Part shown: positions 53,029 through 61,849 of the stretch, piece after piece
Layout: the number at the start of each line of letters is the position of its first letter
Numbering within the stretch: position 1 is the stretch's first letter
DNA from: Vibrio gallicus
GTDB lineage: Bacteria; Pseudomonadota; Gammaproteobacteria; Enterobacterales; Vibrionaceae
Direction: 5' to 3'
Assembly: GCF_024346875.1 (NCBI RefSeq)
Contig: NZ_AP024872.1
Coordinates: 744,001 to 808,000 of the forward strand
Length of the DNA stretch: 64,000 nt
Made by a program: the position numbers and the translations under genes
The notes under the pieces: model-generated
Seen by the model: the letters and a program-made list of their open reading frames with translations, nothing else
The model's database searches: none
What the model was told of the DNA's origin: nothing

Positions 53029-53399
53029 GCGTAGTGCTCCTCTCCAGAGGCTTGAATCAAGGAGAATATATTTGCCAACATGAAGCTTTCTTCGGTCTGC
53101 GGTACTTCAATAAGCCCCATTCCAGCTAAAGTCTTATGATGCAAAGCAAGGGTTTGGGGGTATTGATAATCCACTACGATTTCATCAATAATGTCTTTGT
53201 CTAAACCCTCATCTACCGCTTGCCCACTCCACACCCTATCGGCTGCACGCGCAAAGTGAGTGATTGCCATCTGATATTGTTCATTATCCCTAGCAATACT
53301 GAGTGCCTCATCAATAATCGCTATCACTTTAAGGCTACCTTGGTAGGCGCGTTGGGTAATGACCCCTGCGGTTAGCAGTATTTCCAATCGTTGTTCCAT
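53025..53399 (-). CDS. yhfY: YhfY-like PRD-type protein
   Basis: A 124-residue protein resembling E. coli YhfY, a lone PTS-regulation-like domain. 'MEQRLEILLTAGVITQRAYQ' opens it, and conserved His residues lie in 'MAITHFARAADR' and 'LALHHKTLAG'. It overlaps the downstream fusion gene by four bases and follows yhfZ. The function is unknown. Confidence 0.75.
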   Translation of the reverse strand: MEQRLEILLTAGVITQRAYQGSLKVIAIIDEALSIARDNEQYQMAITHFARAADRVWSGQAVDEGLDKDIIDEIVVDYQYPQTLALHHKTLAGMGLIEVPQTEESFMLANIFSLIQASGEEHYA

Positions 53400-53491
53400 C
53401 TCTCTACCTTAACTTTAGTTATATGGTCTATGACCTTTTGTGGTTAAGCTTTATTGGTAATAAATCCTGTTAAACATATTTGATGCCTAGT

Positions 53492-54382
53492 CTAATAACT
53501 GGGCACCACATCGCCCCTTACTACAGCCAATTGGTGGTTAAGTAGTGATGTTCTATTTAGCAACTTTCTCAATAACGTTTTAATATGGGCTGCATCCCCG
53601 TTTACTAAAATAACCGCTTCAGAGGCATCTCGACATGCAGGTAAATCAGAAAGCGAACACTCGGCTAATCCATACTTGTCCATATCAATGGCTTCTGGTA
53701 GCCATACCACTGCATCAATATCACCATTCATTAAGTGGGTTAAACTATCGCCGTAATGGATCTCGACAATGTTGACGTTTTTGTGCTTAAAAAATTGGTC
53801 AGTGAGTATTTTTTGATCCGGTGAATCAAGGTCAACACCAACAGATTTAATATCGTTAAACCCACCGACTCTATAGATCAAACGATGCTCATGTGAGTAC
53901 GAACCCGGACCAAGTTCAAGGGCTGTCACCAAGCCTTTGGCCAGCTCTTTTGCCGCTAACTTAGACATGATGGCTAAATCATAGGTGCCGTTGGTCAAAC
54001 ATTCAGCTCGCACACTTGCGCCTCTCATATGCGCAAAATAGATTGGAAGTGGACCAAACTGTGTCTTTAAGGCGCTAGCTAAGCCTTCATAGTGGCGGGT
54101 ATAGGGAAGCGGCATAGCGCATACCAGGTTATTTATACCCGCACATTTAACTAACTCATTGTACTCAAGCTGGCTAATGAACGTGCCGTTTCGACCTTGA
54201 CGAGATAAAGTCACCGCACCTCTATGCTCTATCGTGGTTAGAGCTTTTTGTACGAACCCAACTGAAACTGCCAACTCTTCTGACAAAGAATCGATAGTCC
54301 TCAGGCGATCGCCTTCCACCGTTGTAAGTAGATATTGCGCAATACTCATGATTGCGGAGCCTTCTTTACTAATATATTCCAC
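53492..54382 (-). CDS. yhfZ: YhfZ-like regulator of the yhf cluster
   Basis: A 296-residue protein from GTG 54382, chosen because AAGAG precedes it and the N-terminus (EYISKEG) then aligns with E. coli YhfZ. An in-frame TTG at 54400 has no ribosome site. An N-terminal winged HTH (TIDSLSEELAVSVGFVQKAL) is followed by a periplasmic-binding-like domain starting 'NNLVCAMPLPYTRHYEGLAS'. It presumably controls the genes downstream of it. yhfS, yhfT, yhfU and yhfX are missing here. Confidence 0.8.
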   Translation of the reverse strand: MEYISKEGSAIMSIAQYLLTTVEGDRLRTIDSLSEELAVSVGFVQKALTTIEHRGAVTLSRQGRNGTFISQLEYNELVKCAGINNLVCAMPLPYTRHYEGLASALKTQFGPLPIYFAHMRGASVRAECLTNGTYDLAIMSKLAAKELAKGLVTALELGPGSYSHEHRLIYRVGGFNDIKSVGVDLDSPDQKILTDQFFKHKNVNIVEIHYGDSLTHLMNGDIDAVVWLPEAIDMDKYGLAECSLSDLPACRDASEAVILVNGDAAHIKTLLRKLLNRTSLLNHQLAVVRGDVVPSY

Positions 54383-54723
54383 GACAACTCTTATCTTCAA
54401 AATTCTGAAGATATAATATCATTAAAATATTCTAAGGAAAGTCATAACCACAAAAAGTGTGAGCTTGTTGTAAATTAAAGGGCTCATCTATAGGCAAAGT
54501 TTGCGCTTGGTCACCCTCGCTTTATAGATAATCTACATACAAAAAAAGAGCACGTAGCGGAGGATTTTATCAGTCAGTTTAGGGGAAGAACCATACCGCA
54601 TGCGTTGGGTTGCATAACGTGGGGAGTATCTGAATTAGGCTATGCCTATACCACTTACATTATGATATAGGCATAGCTTTTCAAGAAACAGGTATCGCGC
54701 TTTACCTGCTAAATTTTAACGCG
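54383..54723. other. Intergenic region with a 12-bp perfect inverted repeat
   Basis: No ORF is supported. GCTATGCCTATA (54639-54650) and its exact complement (54666-54677) flank a 15-base loop and are followed on the + strand by TTTT. No + strand gene lies upstream that would need a terminator there, and on the minus strand it sits 47 bases past the helD stop without a T run. Confidence 0.6.
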
Positions 54724-56787
54724 TTACTTTTTCTTGATGGCGTAGTCGCCCTCAAGCAATTCAGTGGCAAATGTTGATGGGTGATGGTCATAACTAATGA
54801 TCACTTCTTGTTTAGCGCGCGTCATTGCCACATAAAAAAGTCGACGCTCTTCTGCAAACGGGAACTCTTCATTGCTTGATTTCAAGGCCGCATCTAAGTG
54901 AGGGGCGCGCTCTTTCATTGGAAATAGGTTTTCATCTACACCAACTATTAATACTACATCTGCTTCCTTACCTTTACTTGCGTGGCAGGTCATAAAGGTA
55001 AATTGAAGATTGCTATATTGCTCTTGCCACTCATCTAATAACTCTGGCTGCTGCTTATGAGTTCGCCCAAGGACCAATACACTCAGTGGCTTGGCTGAAT
55101 TATTTACCCTAGCCAAACACTTCTCTAAGCGTCTTTGAGCAATAACTGTCACCGCCTTTTGTTTCTGCTCATGCTGCGCATGTAGCTCTTTGGCTAACTG
55201 CGCTGGATTCTGAGTAATAAACTCACCGGCAACATCGGCAATCTGAGAGTTAAAACGATAGGTGGTATCCAACACATGGGTGGTGGAAAACGGGAAACGA
55301 CTACCAAACTCAGTGGTCAAGTTTACATCTGAGCCTGCAAACTGGTAGATAGACTGCCAATCATCACCCACGGCAAACAGTGAACGCCTGCCTTTATCGC
55401 TTGATTGATTAACCAAGGCTTCCAAGAGCGTTAGTCTTGCTGGAGAAATGTCTTGATACTCATCAACCATCAAGTAGCGCCACCGTGATTTAAATTTGTT
55501 TTTAACGACATACTGGGTCGCTTTTTCAATCATCAGATGGAAATCCAACTGGTTCTGATCTTTCAGGTACTCCTTCCACGCTAGGTAGCACGGCCACGCC
55601 AGTTGTAGCTCACTATTAAGTCGAGAATATTCAGGGTGATTTATCATCTGCTGTTGAATGGCTTTCTTAGACGTATTCATCACCATCAATTGCTCAATTT
55701 GATGATTCAACCATGCCAGAAGCTTAGGGTTTTCTGACTGATTTAACAGCTCTTCATCACCATGTAGGTAAGCAATCGGCCACATGGATAAATGCTTCTG
55801 CCAACGCTTAAAGTTGGTTGCATTAACCCAGTGCTCTTTTAGCCATACCGAGCACCATTGCTGTTTTTGCTTGTGTTCAGTTGCCAGAGAGCTAATCGTC
55901 GGTGCTTGCCCTTCAACCTCGGTAATAATCTGCATCGCCATTTTGTGGAAGGTACTCACATTTACCTTCTGCGCAGTAATGCCTATTTTGTTGGTTAAAC
56001 GATCAGAGATCTCTTGCGCTGCTTCACGACCAAACGCAAGCAGCGCCATTTCATCCGCTTGTCCTTGGTGACTTTGCAATAAATAGGCTACACGAGCCAT
56101 CAACACACTGGTTTTACCGGTACCCGCGCCAGCTAGTACCAAGTTCTGATCATTGTTAAGCAGTACCGCTTTTTGCTGAGACGTATTTAATGGCGAGCTC
56201 TCTATCTGTGCAAATAGCACCTGCCAGTTTTGCATCTCATTTTGTAGCCAAATATCATTGCGCTCTTCAAGCAGGCTTGGGTTATCTTCTAACCAGTGCT
56301 GAATATCAACCATAGCTTCCGGCATTCTTTGCTTGGCGTCAGCCTCTGAGATCTCCATTTCTTCTAGATCAGCACGCACCATCTGCTGCCAACTCAATAG
56401 GTCAGAATAGGCTAAATAACAAGGTTGGCGGCGCAGTAGATCTAGCTTCTGCTGCCACTTAGGTATATACAAATTGAGCTGACGACACTGTAACCTATGC
56501 CATTTTTCATAATATTGGACTGCTGTACGAGCAAATAAGCGCGCAGACTTCCACGGCAAACCTTGGATTTGCCATGCTGATACAATCTGATCCTGCTCAT
56601 AGCCATAGAAGGTAACACTACCCCATATTAGCCCGCGCTTTACAGATACCTTACCAGTCCATTCCGAGAACGGAATATGCGTCTTGCTCTCTTGGGCAGA
56701 TAAGGTTAATTGATCACGCTCTAATAGAGCGTCGAAGTATTCGTTTTGAAGAAAAAACTTGGCAGCGGTTGTAGCTTGCAACTGCAT
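54724..56787 (-). CDS. helD: DNA helicase IV (HelD)
   Basis: A 687-residue UvrD/Rep-family helicase, close to the E. coli HelD length. Motifs in order are Walker A GAGTGKTSV, 'LLAFGREAAQEI', DEYQD (Walker B), 'AVGDDWQSIYQFAGSD', 'TYRFNSQIADVA', 'MTCHASKGKEAD' and VAMTRAK. It is a 3'-5' helicase with a role in recombination and repair. The N-terminal ~190 residues are the HelD-specific region. Confidence 0.94.
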   Translation of the reverse strand: MQLQATTAAKFFLQNEYFDALLERDQLTLSAQESKTHIPFSEWTGKVSVKRGLIWGSVTFYGYEQDQIVSAWQIQGLPWKSARLFARTAVQYYEKWHRLQCRQLNLYIPKWQQKLDLLRRQPCYLAYSDLLSWQQMVRADLEEMEISEADAKQRMPEAMVDIQHWLEDNPSLLEERNDIWLQNEMQNWQVLFAQIESSPLNTSQQKAVLLNNDQNLVLAGAGTGKTSVLMARVAYLLQSHQGQADEMALLAFGREAAQEISDRLTNKIGITAQKVNVSTFHKMAMQIITEVEGQAPTISSLATEHKQKQQWCSVWLKEHWVNATNFKRWQKHLSMWPIAYLHGDEELLNQSENPKLLAWLNHQIEQLMVMNTSKKAIQQQMINHPEYSRLNSELQLAWPCYLAWKEYLKDQNQLDFHLMIEKATQYVVKNKFKSRWRYLMVDEYQDISPARLTLLEALVNQSSDKGRRSLFAVGDDWQSIYQFAGSDVNLTTEFGSRFPFSTTHVLDTTYRFNSQIADVAGEFITQNPAQLAKELHAQHEQKQKAVTVIAQRRLEKCLARVNNSAKPLSVLVLGRTHKQQPELLDEWQEQYSNLQFTFMTCHASKGKEADVVLIVGVDENLFPMKERAPHLDAALKSSNEEFPFAEERRLFYVAMTRAKQEVIISYDHHPSTFATELLEGDYAIKKK

Positions 56788-56967
56788 AGGAAGTAACTCG
56801 TCCTTAAATTAATATCTCGTAAACCGAAGGTTTACCCAATAAGGTTCTCAGTTTACTACGATTAGCTCCGATTACCCATAATTGAATTTTTTATTCACTT
56901 ACACTCGACAGAGGTGTAAAAGTTCACCACAATGTGCGTAACCGATTAATAAACCGTAATATTTCCA

Positions 56968-59118
56968 TTGTCCATAGCTGCAAATTTTCGCCAATATCGA
57001 ACCAATAAAACCATAAATTATAGTGCTCAAATTTTGATTACTATGCTTGGTGTTGTACTGCCTTGTTGGTATTTCGGTCAATATTCAGTTATCACCCCGC
57101 TGGTATTAGGGGTTATCGCCGCCGCACTTGCCGAAACGGATGACAATTTTTGGGGCCGACTAAAAGCCTTGCTGCTCACCTTTGGCTGTTTTGCATTGGC
57201 TAGCTTTTCAATAGAAATATTATTTCTTTATCCAATACTGTTTGCATTAGGGCTATTTGTATCGACATTTGGCTTTATCATGCTAGGCGCAATTGGAGCA
57301 AGATATGCGAGCATTGCGTTTGGCTCACTTCTGATAGCCATCTATACCATGTTGGGTGCCGACTTAAGCCCTAATATTTGGTATCAACCCGCCTTACTAC
57401 TGACTGGTGCGGCATGGTATTACCTGTTATCCCTCATATGGCAGAGCTTTGTACCATTGCAAGCGATGCAAAATAGTCTTGCTGACACATTTGCTACCTT
57501 AGCCATCTATATTGATAGTAAGAGTCAGTTATTTCACCCAGTACAACGCCTCAACCCACAACCACTGAGAATTGAAGCGGCCAAACTCAACGCAAATACC
57601 GTTGCCGCATTGGAGCGGTGCCGTCAAACCCTATTAAAACGCTCCAATCGAGGTCACCTTGAGGGGACTTATGGACGCTATTTACACATCTATTTTGTGG
57701 TACAAGACATACACGAACGCTTAAGTTCAAGCCACTATCGCTACCAAGAGCTTTCCGACCACTTTGAGCGCTCAGATGTATTATTCCGATTCAAGTATCT
57801 ACTACAAAATTATGCCAATGAATTCCGTAGTATCAGTCAAGCGCTACAACTGGGGGTGGAATATAGCAGAAACCCTGATACCAGCATCGCGCTAGATGAG
57901 CTTTATGTGTCCATTGAAGCCTTGCAAAAACAGAAAAATCCAGTGTGGAAGGAGTCGTTAAATCAGCTGCTATTTCTATTCAATAACCTACGTACTGTCG
58001 ATAAACTATTGAACAACATAGACAAGCCCGAATCCATGCCTGCTGAGAGTTATCTTGACGATCGCTCAGCTCATACCATCAAGCAGATGTGGCACAACAT
58101 TCATTCGTCGCTACGCGTCAAATCGCAACTGTTTCGCCATGCTGTGCGCATGTCCGTAGCTCTGACTGCAGGCTACGGGGTTATTCATATATTCGATATT
58201 GAACATGGATACTGGATACTATTAACTACCCTCTTTGTCTGTCAGCCCAACTTTAGCGCTACTAAGCAAAAGCTATTACATCGAATCGGTGGCACCTTTT
58301 TGGGGCTGATTGTCGGGGTGCTATTGCTTGGTTTGATCCCAGAAGTGGAGGGACAATTGTTTGCCATTGTGGTGAGTAGCGTTCTGTTTTTCGCATTTCG
58401 AATCCAAAACTACGCCTATGCCACCACTTTTATTACCATTTTGGTTCTATTTTTATTTTCCCAACTTGGCATTGGCTACGCGGTAATACTCCCAAGGTTA
58501 TTCGACACCCTAGTGGGAAGTTGCCTTGCTGTGGCGGCGGTTTATTTTATTCTTCCCGACTGGCAGGCAAAGAAAATCCCACAATTTATGGCCGAGGCAA
58601 TCCAAGCCAATAAAGAATATTTAGGTCAAATTATTGTGCAGTACCGACTCGGTAAAAATGATGATCTGGCGTATCGCATTGCGCGCCGCTCCGCACACAA
58701 TAGTGATGCTCAGCTCAGTGTTGCGGTTAGTAGTATGCTAGCAGAACCCGATAAACACCAAGGCTCTAGTGACCTTAGTTTTCGCGTCATAACCCTCAAT
58801 CATGCACTACTTAGTTATATTTCTGCGCTCGGGGCACACCGCACAAAATTGAACGATATAACAACACATAAACTGGTTATTGATGCATATCAGTCGATTC
58901 ATGTTAAGCTCGAAGCTATTGAGCAAGTACTGCACAATGAAACCAATACCGAAACTGAGTTTGAAGAGAACCAAATCAGGCAACGGCTATCGCAATGGCG
59001 AGAAGATGATGGGTATTCCGCGCAGATGATCCTGCAACAGTTGGAGCTAATCCACCGCATGCTACCGGAACTCAAAGTGCTCGCTAAAGAACTATCGACG
59101 ATACAAATAAAAACATAA
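56968..59118 (+). CDS. yccS: YccS-family inner-membrane protein (FUSC type)
   Basis: A 716-residue protein matching E. coli YccS in length and in segments such as 'PLVLGVIAAALAETDD', 'GARYASIAFGSLLIAIYTML' and 'HGYWILLTTLFVCQPNF'. Two blocks of membrane helices (about 15-165 and 395-535) flank cytoplasmic domains. The start TTG at 56968 is the first possible codon after a stop at 56950, and its ribosome site is poor. The function is uncertain. It is related to aromatic-acid efflux proteins. yccT follows 14 bases later. Confidence 0.88.
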   Translation: MSIAANFRQYRTNKTINYSAQILITMLGVVLPCWYFGQYSVITPLVLGVIAAALAETDDNFWGRLKALLLTFGCFALASFSIEILFLYPILFALGLFVSTFGFIMLGAIGARYASIAFGSLLIAIYTMLGADLSPNIWYQPALLLTGAAWYYLLSLIWQSFVPLQAMQNSLADTFATLAIYIDSKSQLFHPVQRLNPQPLRIEAAKLNANTVAALERCRQTLLKRSNRGHLEGTYGRYLHIYFVVQDIHERLSSSHYRYQELSDHFERSDVLFRFKYLLQNYANEFRSISQALQLGVEYSRNPDTSIALDELYVSIEALQKQKNPVWKESLNQLLFLFNNLRTVDKLLNNIDKPESMPAESYLDDRSAHTIKQMWHNIHSSLRVKSQLFRHAVRMSVALTAGYGVIHIFDIEHGYWILLTTLFVCQPNFSATKQKLLHRIGGTFLGLIVGVLLLGLIPEVEGQLFAIVVSSVLFFAFRIQNYAYATTFITILVLFLFSQLGIGYAVILPRLFDTLVGSCLAVAAVYFILPDWQAKKIPQFMAEAIQANKEYLGQIIVQYRLGKNDDLAYRIARRSAHNSDAQLSVAVSSMLAEPDKHQGSSDLSFRVITLNHALLSYISALGAHRTKLNDITTHKLVIDAYQSIHVKLEAIEQVLHNETNTETEFEENQIRQRLSQWREDDGYSAQMILQQLELIHRMLPELKVLAKELSTIQIKT

Positions 59119-59132
59119 GAGTAGAGAAAATT

Positions 59133-59780
59133 ATGTACAAAAAAGTTTTGCTAACCGGACTAGCCCTAACTTTAGCTGCACCTAGCTTTGCAGACGTGAC
59201 ATTAGACTTTTCCGATCATGTAGACCTGCTGCTAGTTAATGGTGAAAAGCCAAACATTGAAGGCGGTTTCTTTTCTTCAGATAAAAAAGTAACCCTGCCC
59301 GATGGTGAAAATCAGATCGTCTTTCGCTATATCCCAACCTTTAAAAATGGCAAAGACCGCGAGCAATATACCTCAAATGTAGTTATCTCTAAGTTCACCG
59401 CCACAGATGCTGAGCTTCAATTTGAGTTCCCGAAATATAGAAACGTAAAAGATGCTGAACGCTTTGATAAAAGCCCAGATTGGAAGCTGATTGACTCTAA
59501 TAAAACCAGCATCAACTTTGTTCAAGATACCCTTGTTCATCATGGTATGCAGATTGGGCGAGATTTCGAAGCTGAGGCTGTGCGGTATAACGCAACCCAA
59601 GGCATTGCCGCAGTAAGTACTGGTGTTGTATTAGCCGCGCCTGAGCAAGCAAGTACCACAGCACCAGCGGTAAAAAATGCCGATGCATCTACCGCTGAAG
59701 AGATGCTTCATTTCTGGTATAGCAAGGCAGACCCTAAGACCCAACAGCGCTTCAAAGACTATATCAATAAACAAAAATAG
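59133..59780 (+). CDS. yccT: YccT/CsgI-like periplasmic protein (DUF2057)
   Basis: A 215-residue protein. The signal peptide ends PSFA, then 'VTLDFSDHVDLLLVNGEK' and 'LPDGENQIVFRYIP' match the DUF2057 family. In E. coli this protein inhibits curli assembly, but the role in Vibrio is not known. Pairing with yccS is conserved. A strong terminator follows. Confidence 0.85.
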   Translation: MYKKVLLTGLALTLAAPSFADVTLDFSDHVDLLLVNGEKPNIEGGFFSSDKKVTLPDGENQIVFRYIPTFKNGKDREQYTSNVVISKFTATDAELQFEFPKYRNVKDAERFDKSPDWKLIDSNKTSINFVQDTLVHHGMQIGRDFEAEAVRYNATQGIAAVSTGVVLAAPEQASTTAPAVKNADASTAEEMLHFWYSKADPKTQQRFKDYINKQK

Positions 59781-59797
59781 CCGATTGCTTTAACCTA

Positions 59798-59833
59798 AAA
59801 ATAGCGATTTCATTAATGAAATCGCTTTTTTTA
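59798..59833. terminator. Terminator between yccT and the TetR gene
   Basis: A perfect 12-bp stem AGCGATTTCATT with its complement and T's on both sides, shared by convergent genes. Confidence 0.88.
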
Positions 59834-60442
59834 TTCTTTAAATACCGATAGCGCGAGCTTAAGAATCGCGGTGACTTGCTGGCTACTTTCTCCTCGAAAA
59901 AGCTGACATTTTGCATAACGTATTTGGGTGTGAATATACTTTGCCACGAAAGCCGACGACATCTCCGTAGTAAGCTCTCCATTCGCCTTAGATTTCACTA
60001 TCCAAGCTTCAAGTGCCGATATTATGTTTTGGTGAGTACGATTGATTTGAGCTAGGGTTAACTCGCCCAAAACTCGACGAGAATCAAGCATATTGGAAAA
60101 TAGACACCCTTTAGGGTCCTGCTGGGTATCGGTTTGCGAGATGACATCCAACACTAGGTTATCCAGCTCTTGGCTAAAAGAGGTCTCGCGTTGTGATATT
60201 CCAAAGATCTTAGCCAAAACTCTCTGCTCATAGACAACCAATGCTTCACTCATTAACCCATCTTCGTTTCCGAATTCACGATATAAAGCCGGTTTTGATA
60301 CTTTTGCCGTTTTACACAACTCATTAATAGAAAAACCTTCGATACCTTTTTGGCGATAATTTTGGATTACCACATCTAAAACGTATTCTCGGTTCAGTAA
60401 CTTAGGCCGACCACGACCTACTTTCTCTACACTCTCGGACAT
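59831..60442 (-). CDS. TetR-family regulator, probably of the adjacent efflux pair
   Basis: A 203-residue protein. ATG at 60442 with GGGAGG upstream is chosen, although the frame stays open to 60583. The N-terminal HTH ('IEGFSINELCKTAKVSKPAL', YREFGNEDGLM) is typical. The C-terminal ligand domain is AcrR-like with 'GCLFSNMLDSR'. Its start lies within 70 bases of two matching dyads, implying autoregulation. It is divergent from emrAB-type genes 411 bases away. Confidence 0.88.
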   Translation of the reverse strand: MSESVEKVGRGRPKLLNREYVLDVVIQNYRQKGIEGFSINELCKTAKVSKPALYREFGNEDGLMSEALVVYEQRVLAKIFGISQRETSFSQELDNLVLDVISQTDTQQDPKGCLFSNMLDSRRVLGELTLAQINRTHQNIISALEAWIVKSKANGELTTEMSSAFVAKYIHTQIRYAKCQLFRGESSQQVTAILKLALSVFKE

Positions 60443-60445
60443 ATT

Positions 60446-60510
60446 CGTACCTCCCGGTACGTTATTGATTGACAGTAGCTCTCTACAGGAATATCGTACC
60501 ACCCGGTATT
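60446..60510. promoter_or_regulatory. Paired operator-like dyads upstream of the TetR gene
   Basis: CGTACCTCCCGGTACG (60446-60461, perfect 6-bp arms) and CGTACCACCCGGTATT (60495-60510, one imperfect arm). The centres are 49 bp apart, close to five helical turns, so two dimers could bind the same face. The first site overlaps the TetR gene's ribosome site. Confidence 0.7.
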
Positions 60511-60853
60511 TAAATGAGCAATAAATTACAAGCCTTGTCGTATACCACGTAGCACCGCTTTGATGTTCTATATTGCATATCAATATCAGTAAAATCGGGA
60601 AAATAGAGCTACGCTTTGTATATTCACAATTTTTTCATCTTCCTTGAGCCACTTTATAGTGGATTAATACCCTAATGTAGGAACTCAACTGGAAGTAAAT
60701 TAGTGGATACATTTAGCCACCAATTTGTGAAATTAAGTGTGCACTTTTTAGCATATGCACTACAGGTTGATATGCTTATAGTTACGCTCGGGTAATCGTT
60801 ACGCGTGGATGCCTATAACTCATCCCATTCACGCCGCTCTAGTTGGATTTTTT
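60511..60853. other. Gene-free promoter region of the efflux operon
   Basis: No ORF is supported. A dyad GTGCA...TGCAC lies near 60739-60764. It presumably holds the promoter for the EmrA-like gene. Confidence 0.4.
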
Positions 60854-61849
60854 ATGAACAAATATTTAAAAGGCTTTATCGTTGCTCTTATAATTTTAGG
60901 AGTTGCTAGCGGTCTAGCTTACTACTGGCATTACAGTGATTTACACCCTTCTACCGAAAACGCTTATGTTCACGGTAATGTCGTTTCTGTCGCACCACTG
61001 GTTAATGGTCGCGTCACCAAAATCTCAGTCGATGACTATCAGTTTGTACATATGGGCGACCACTTGGTAACCATAGACCCTGCCCCATATCAGCTAGCAG
61101 TAAAAGAGGCTCAAGCTGCATATCAAGCGGCTCTACAAACGAATAAATCACAAGAGTCGGGGGTAAACGCAGCTATTGCTTCTCTCAACGAAGCCAAAGC
61201 AAACCTTATCAACGCCCAAAAGAACTACCAGCGCACTCAAACCTTGGTAGCGAAAAAACTGGTACCAATTAAACAAGCAGACACCGATCGTACCCAACTT
61301 GCCGATGCTCAAGCACGTCTGCATGCCGCACAAGCTAATCTTCAACAAGCCATTGACGCCCAAGGCGGCAAAGGTGATGAATCAGCCATGGTTCAACAAG
61401 CTGCAGCAAGACTGGCTCAAGCTGAGCTTAACCTGAGTTATACCGAAATCAGTGCACCATTTGATGGTTATGTGGGCGATGTAAAAATACATTTAGGCAC
61501 CTTTACCGCAACTGGTCAGCCGCTATTTCCTTTAGTGAAACAATACAGCCAGTGGGTTCAAGCAAACTTTAAAGAATCTCAAATGCCTCGCCTGCGTGAA
61601 GGCCAAAGCGTTGAGATTCGAATCGACATGTACCCTGATGAAGTGTGGCACGGTAAATTAGCCAAGATTTCTCCGGCCAGCGGTAGTGCCTTCTCGCTAC
61701 TTCCTCCAGAAAATGCGACTGGCAACTGGGTAAAAATAGGGCAACGCTTCCCGATTAAGATAGAGATCACCGACGACCTATCGACTAAGCCACAACTTCG
61801 TATTGGTGCCAGTACTCAAGTTACTGTTGACACTACTGCTGGAGAATAA
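60854..61849 (+). CDS. EmrA/HlyD-type membrane-fusion protein of an efflux pump
   Basis: A 331-residue protein from ATG 60854, which places the single membrane helix (YLKGFIVALIILGVASGLAY) at the N-terminus. An upstream in-frame ATG at 60809 adds 15 residues and cannot be ruled out. Lipoyl half-motifs flank a long coiled coil (about 80-190), with 'LSYTEISAPFDGYVG' and a barrel domain after. It bridges the MFS pump to an outer-membrane channel. It overlaps the next gene by one base (TAATG). Confidence 0.9.
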   Translation: MNKYLKGFIVALIILGVASGLAYYWHYSDLHPSTENAYVHGNVVSVAPLVNGRVTKISVDDYQFVHMGDHLVTIDPAPYQLAVKEAQAAYQAALQTNKSQESGVNAAIASLNEAKANLINAQKNYQRTQTLVAKKLVPIKQADTDRTQLADAQARLHAAQANLQQAIDAQGGKGDESAMVQQAAARLAQAELNLSYTEISAPFDGYVGDVKIHLGTFTATGQPLFPLVKQYSQWVQANFKESQMPRLREGQSVEIRIDMYPDEVWHGKLAKISPASGSAFSLLPPENATGNWVKIGQRFPIKIEITDDLSTKPQLRIGASTQVTVDTTAGE

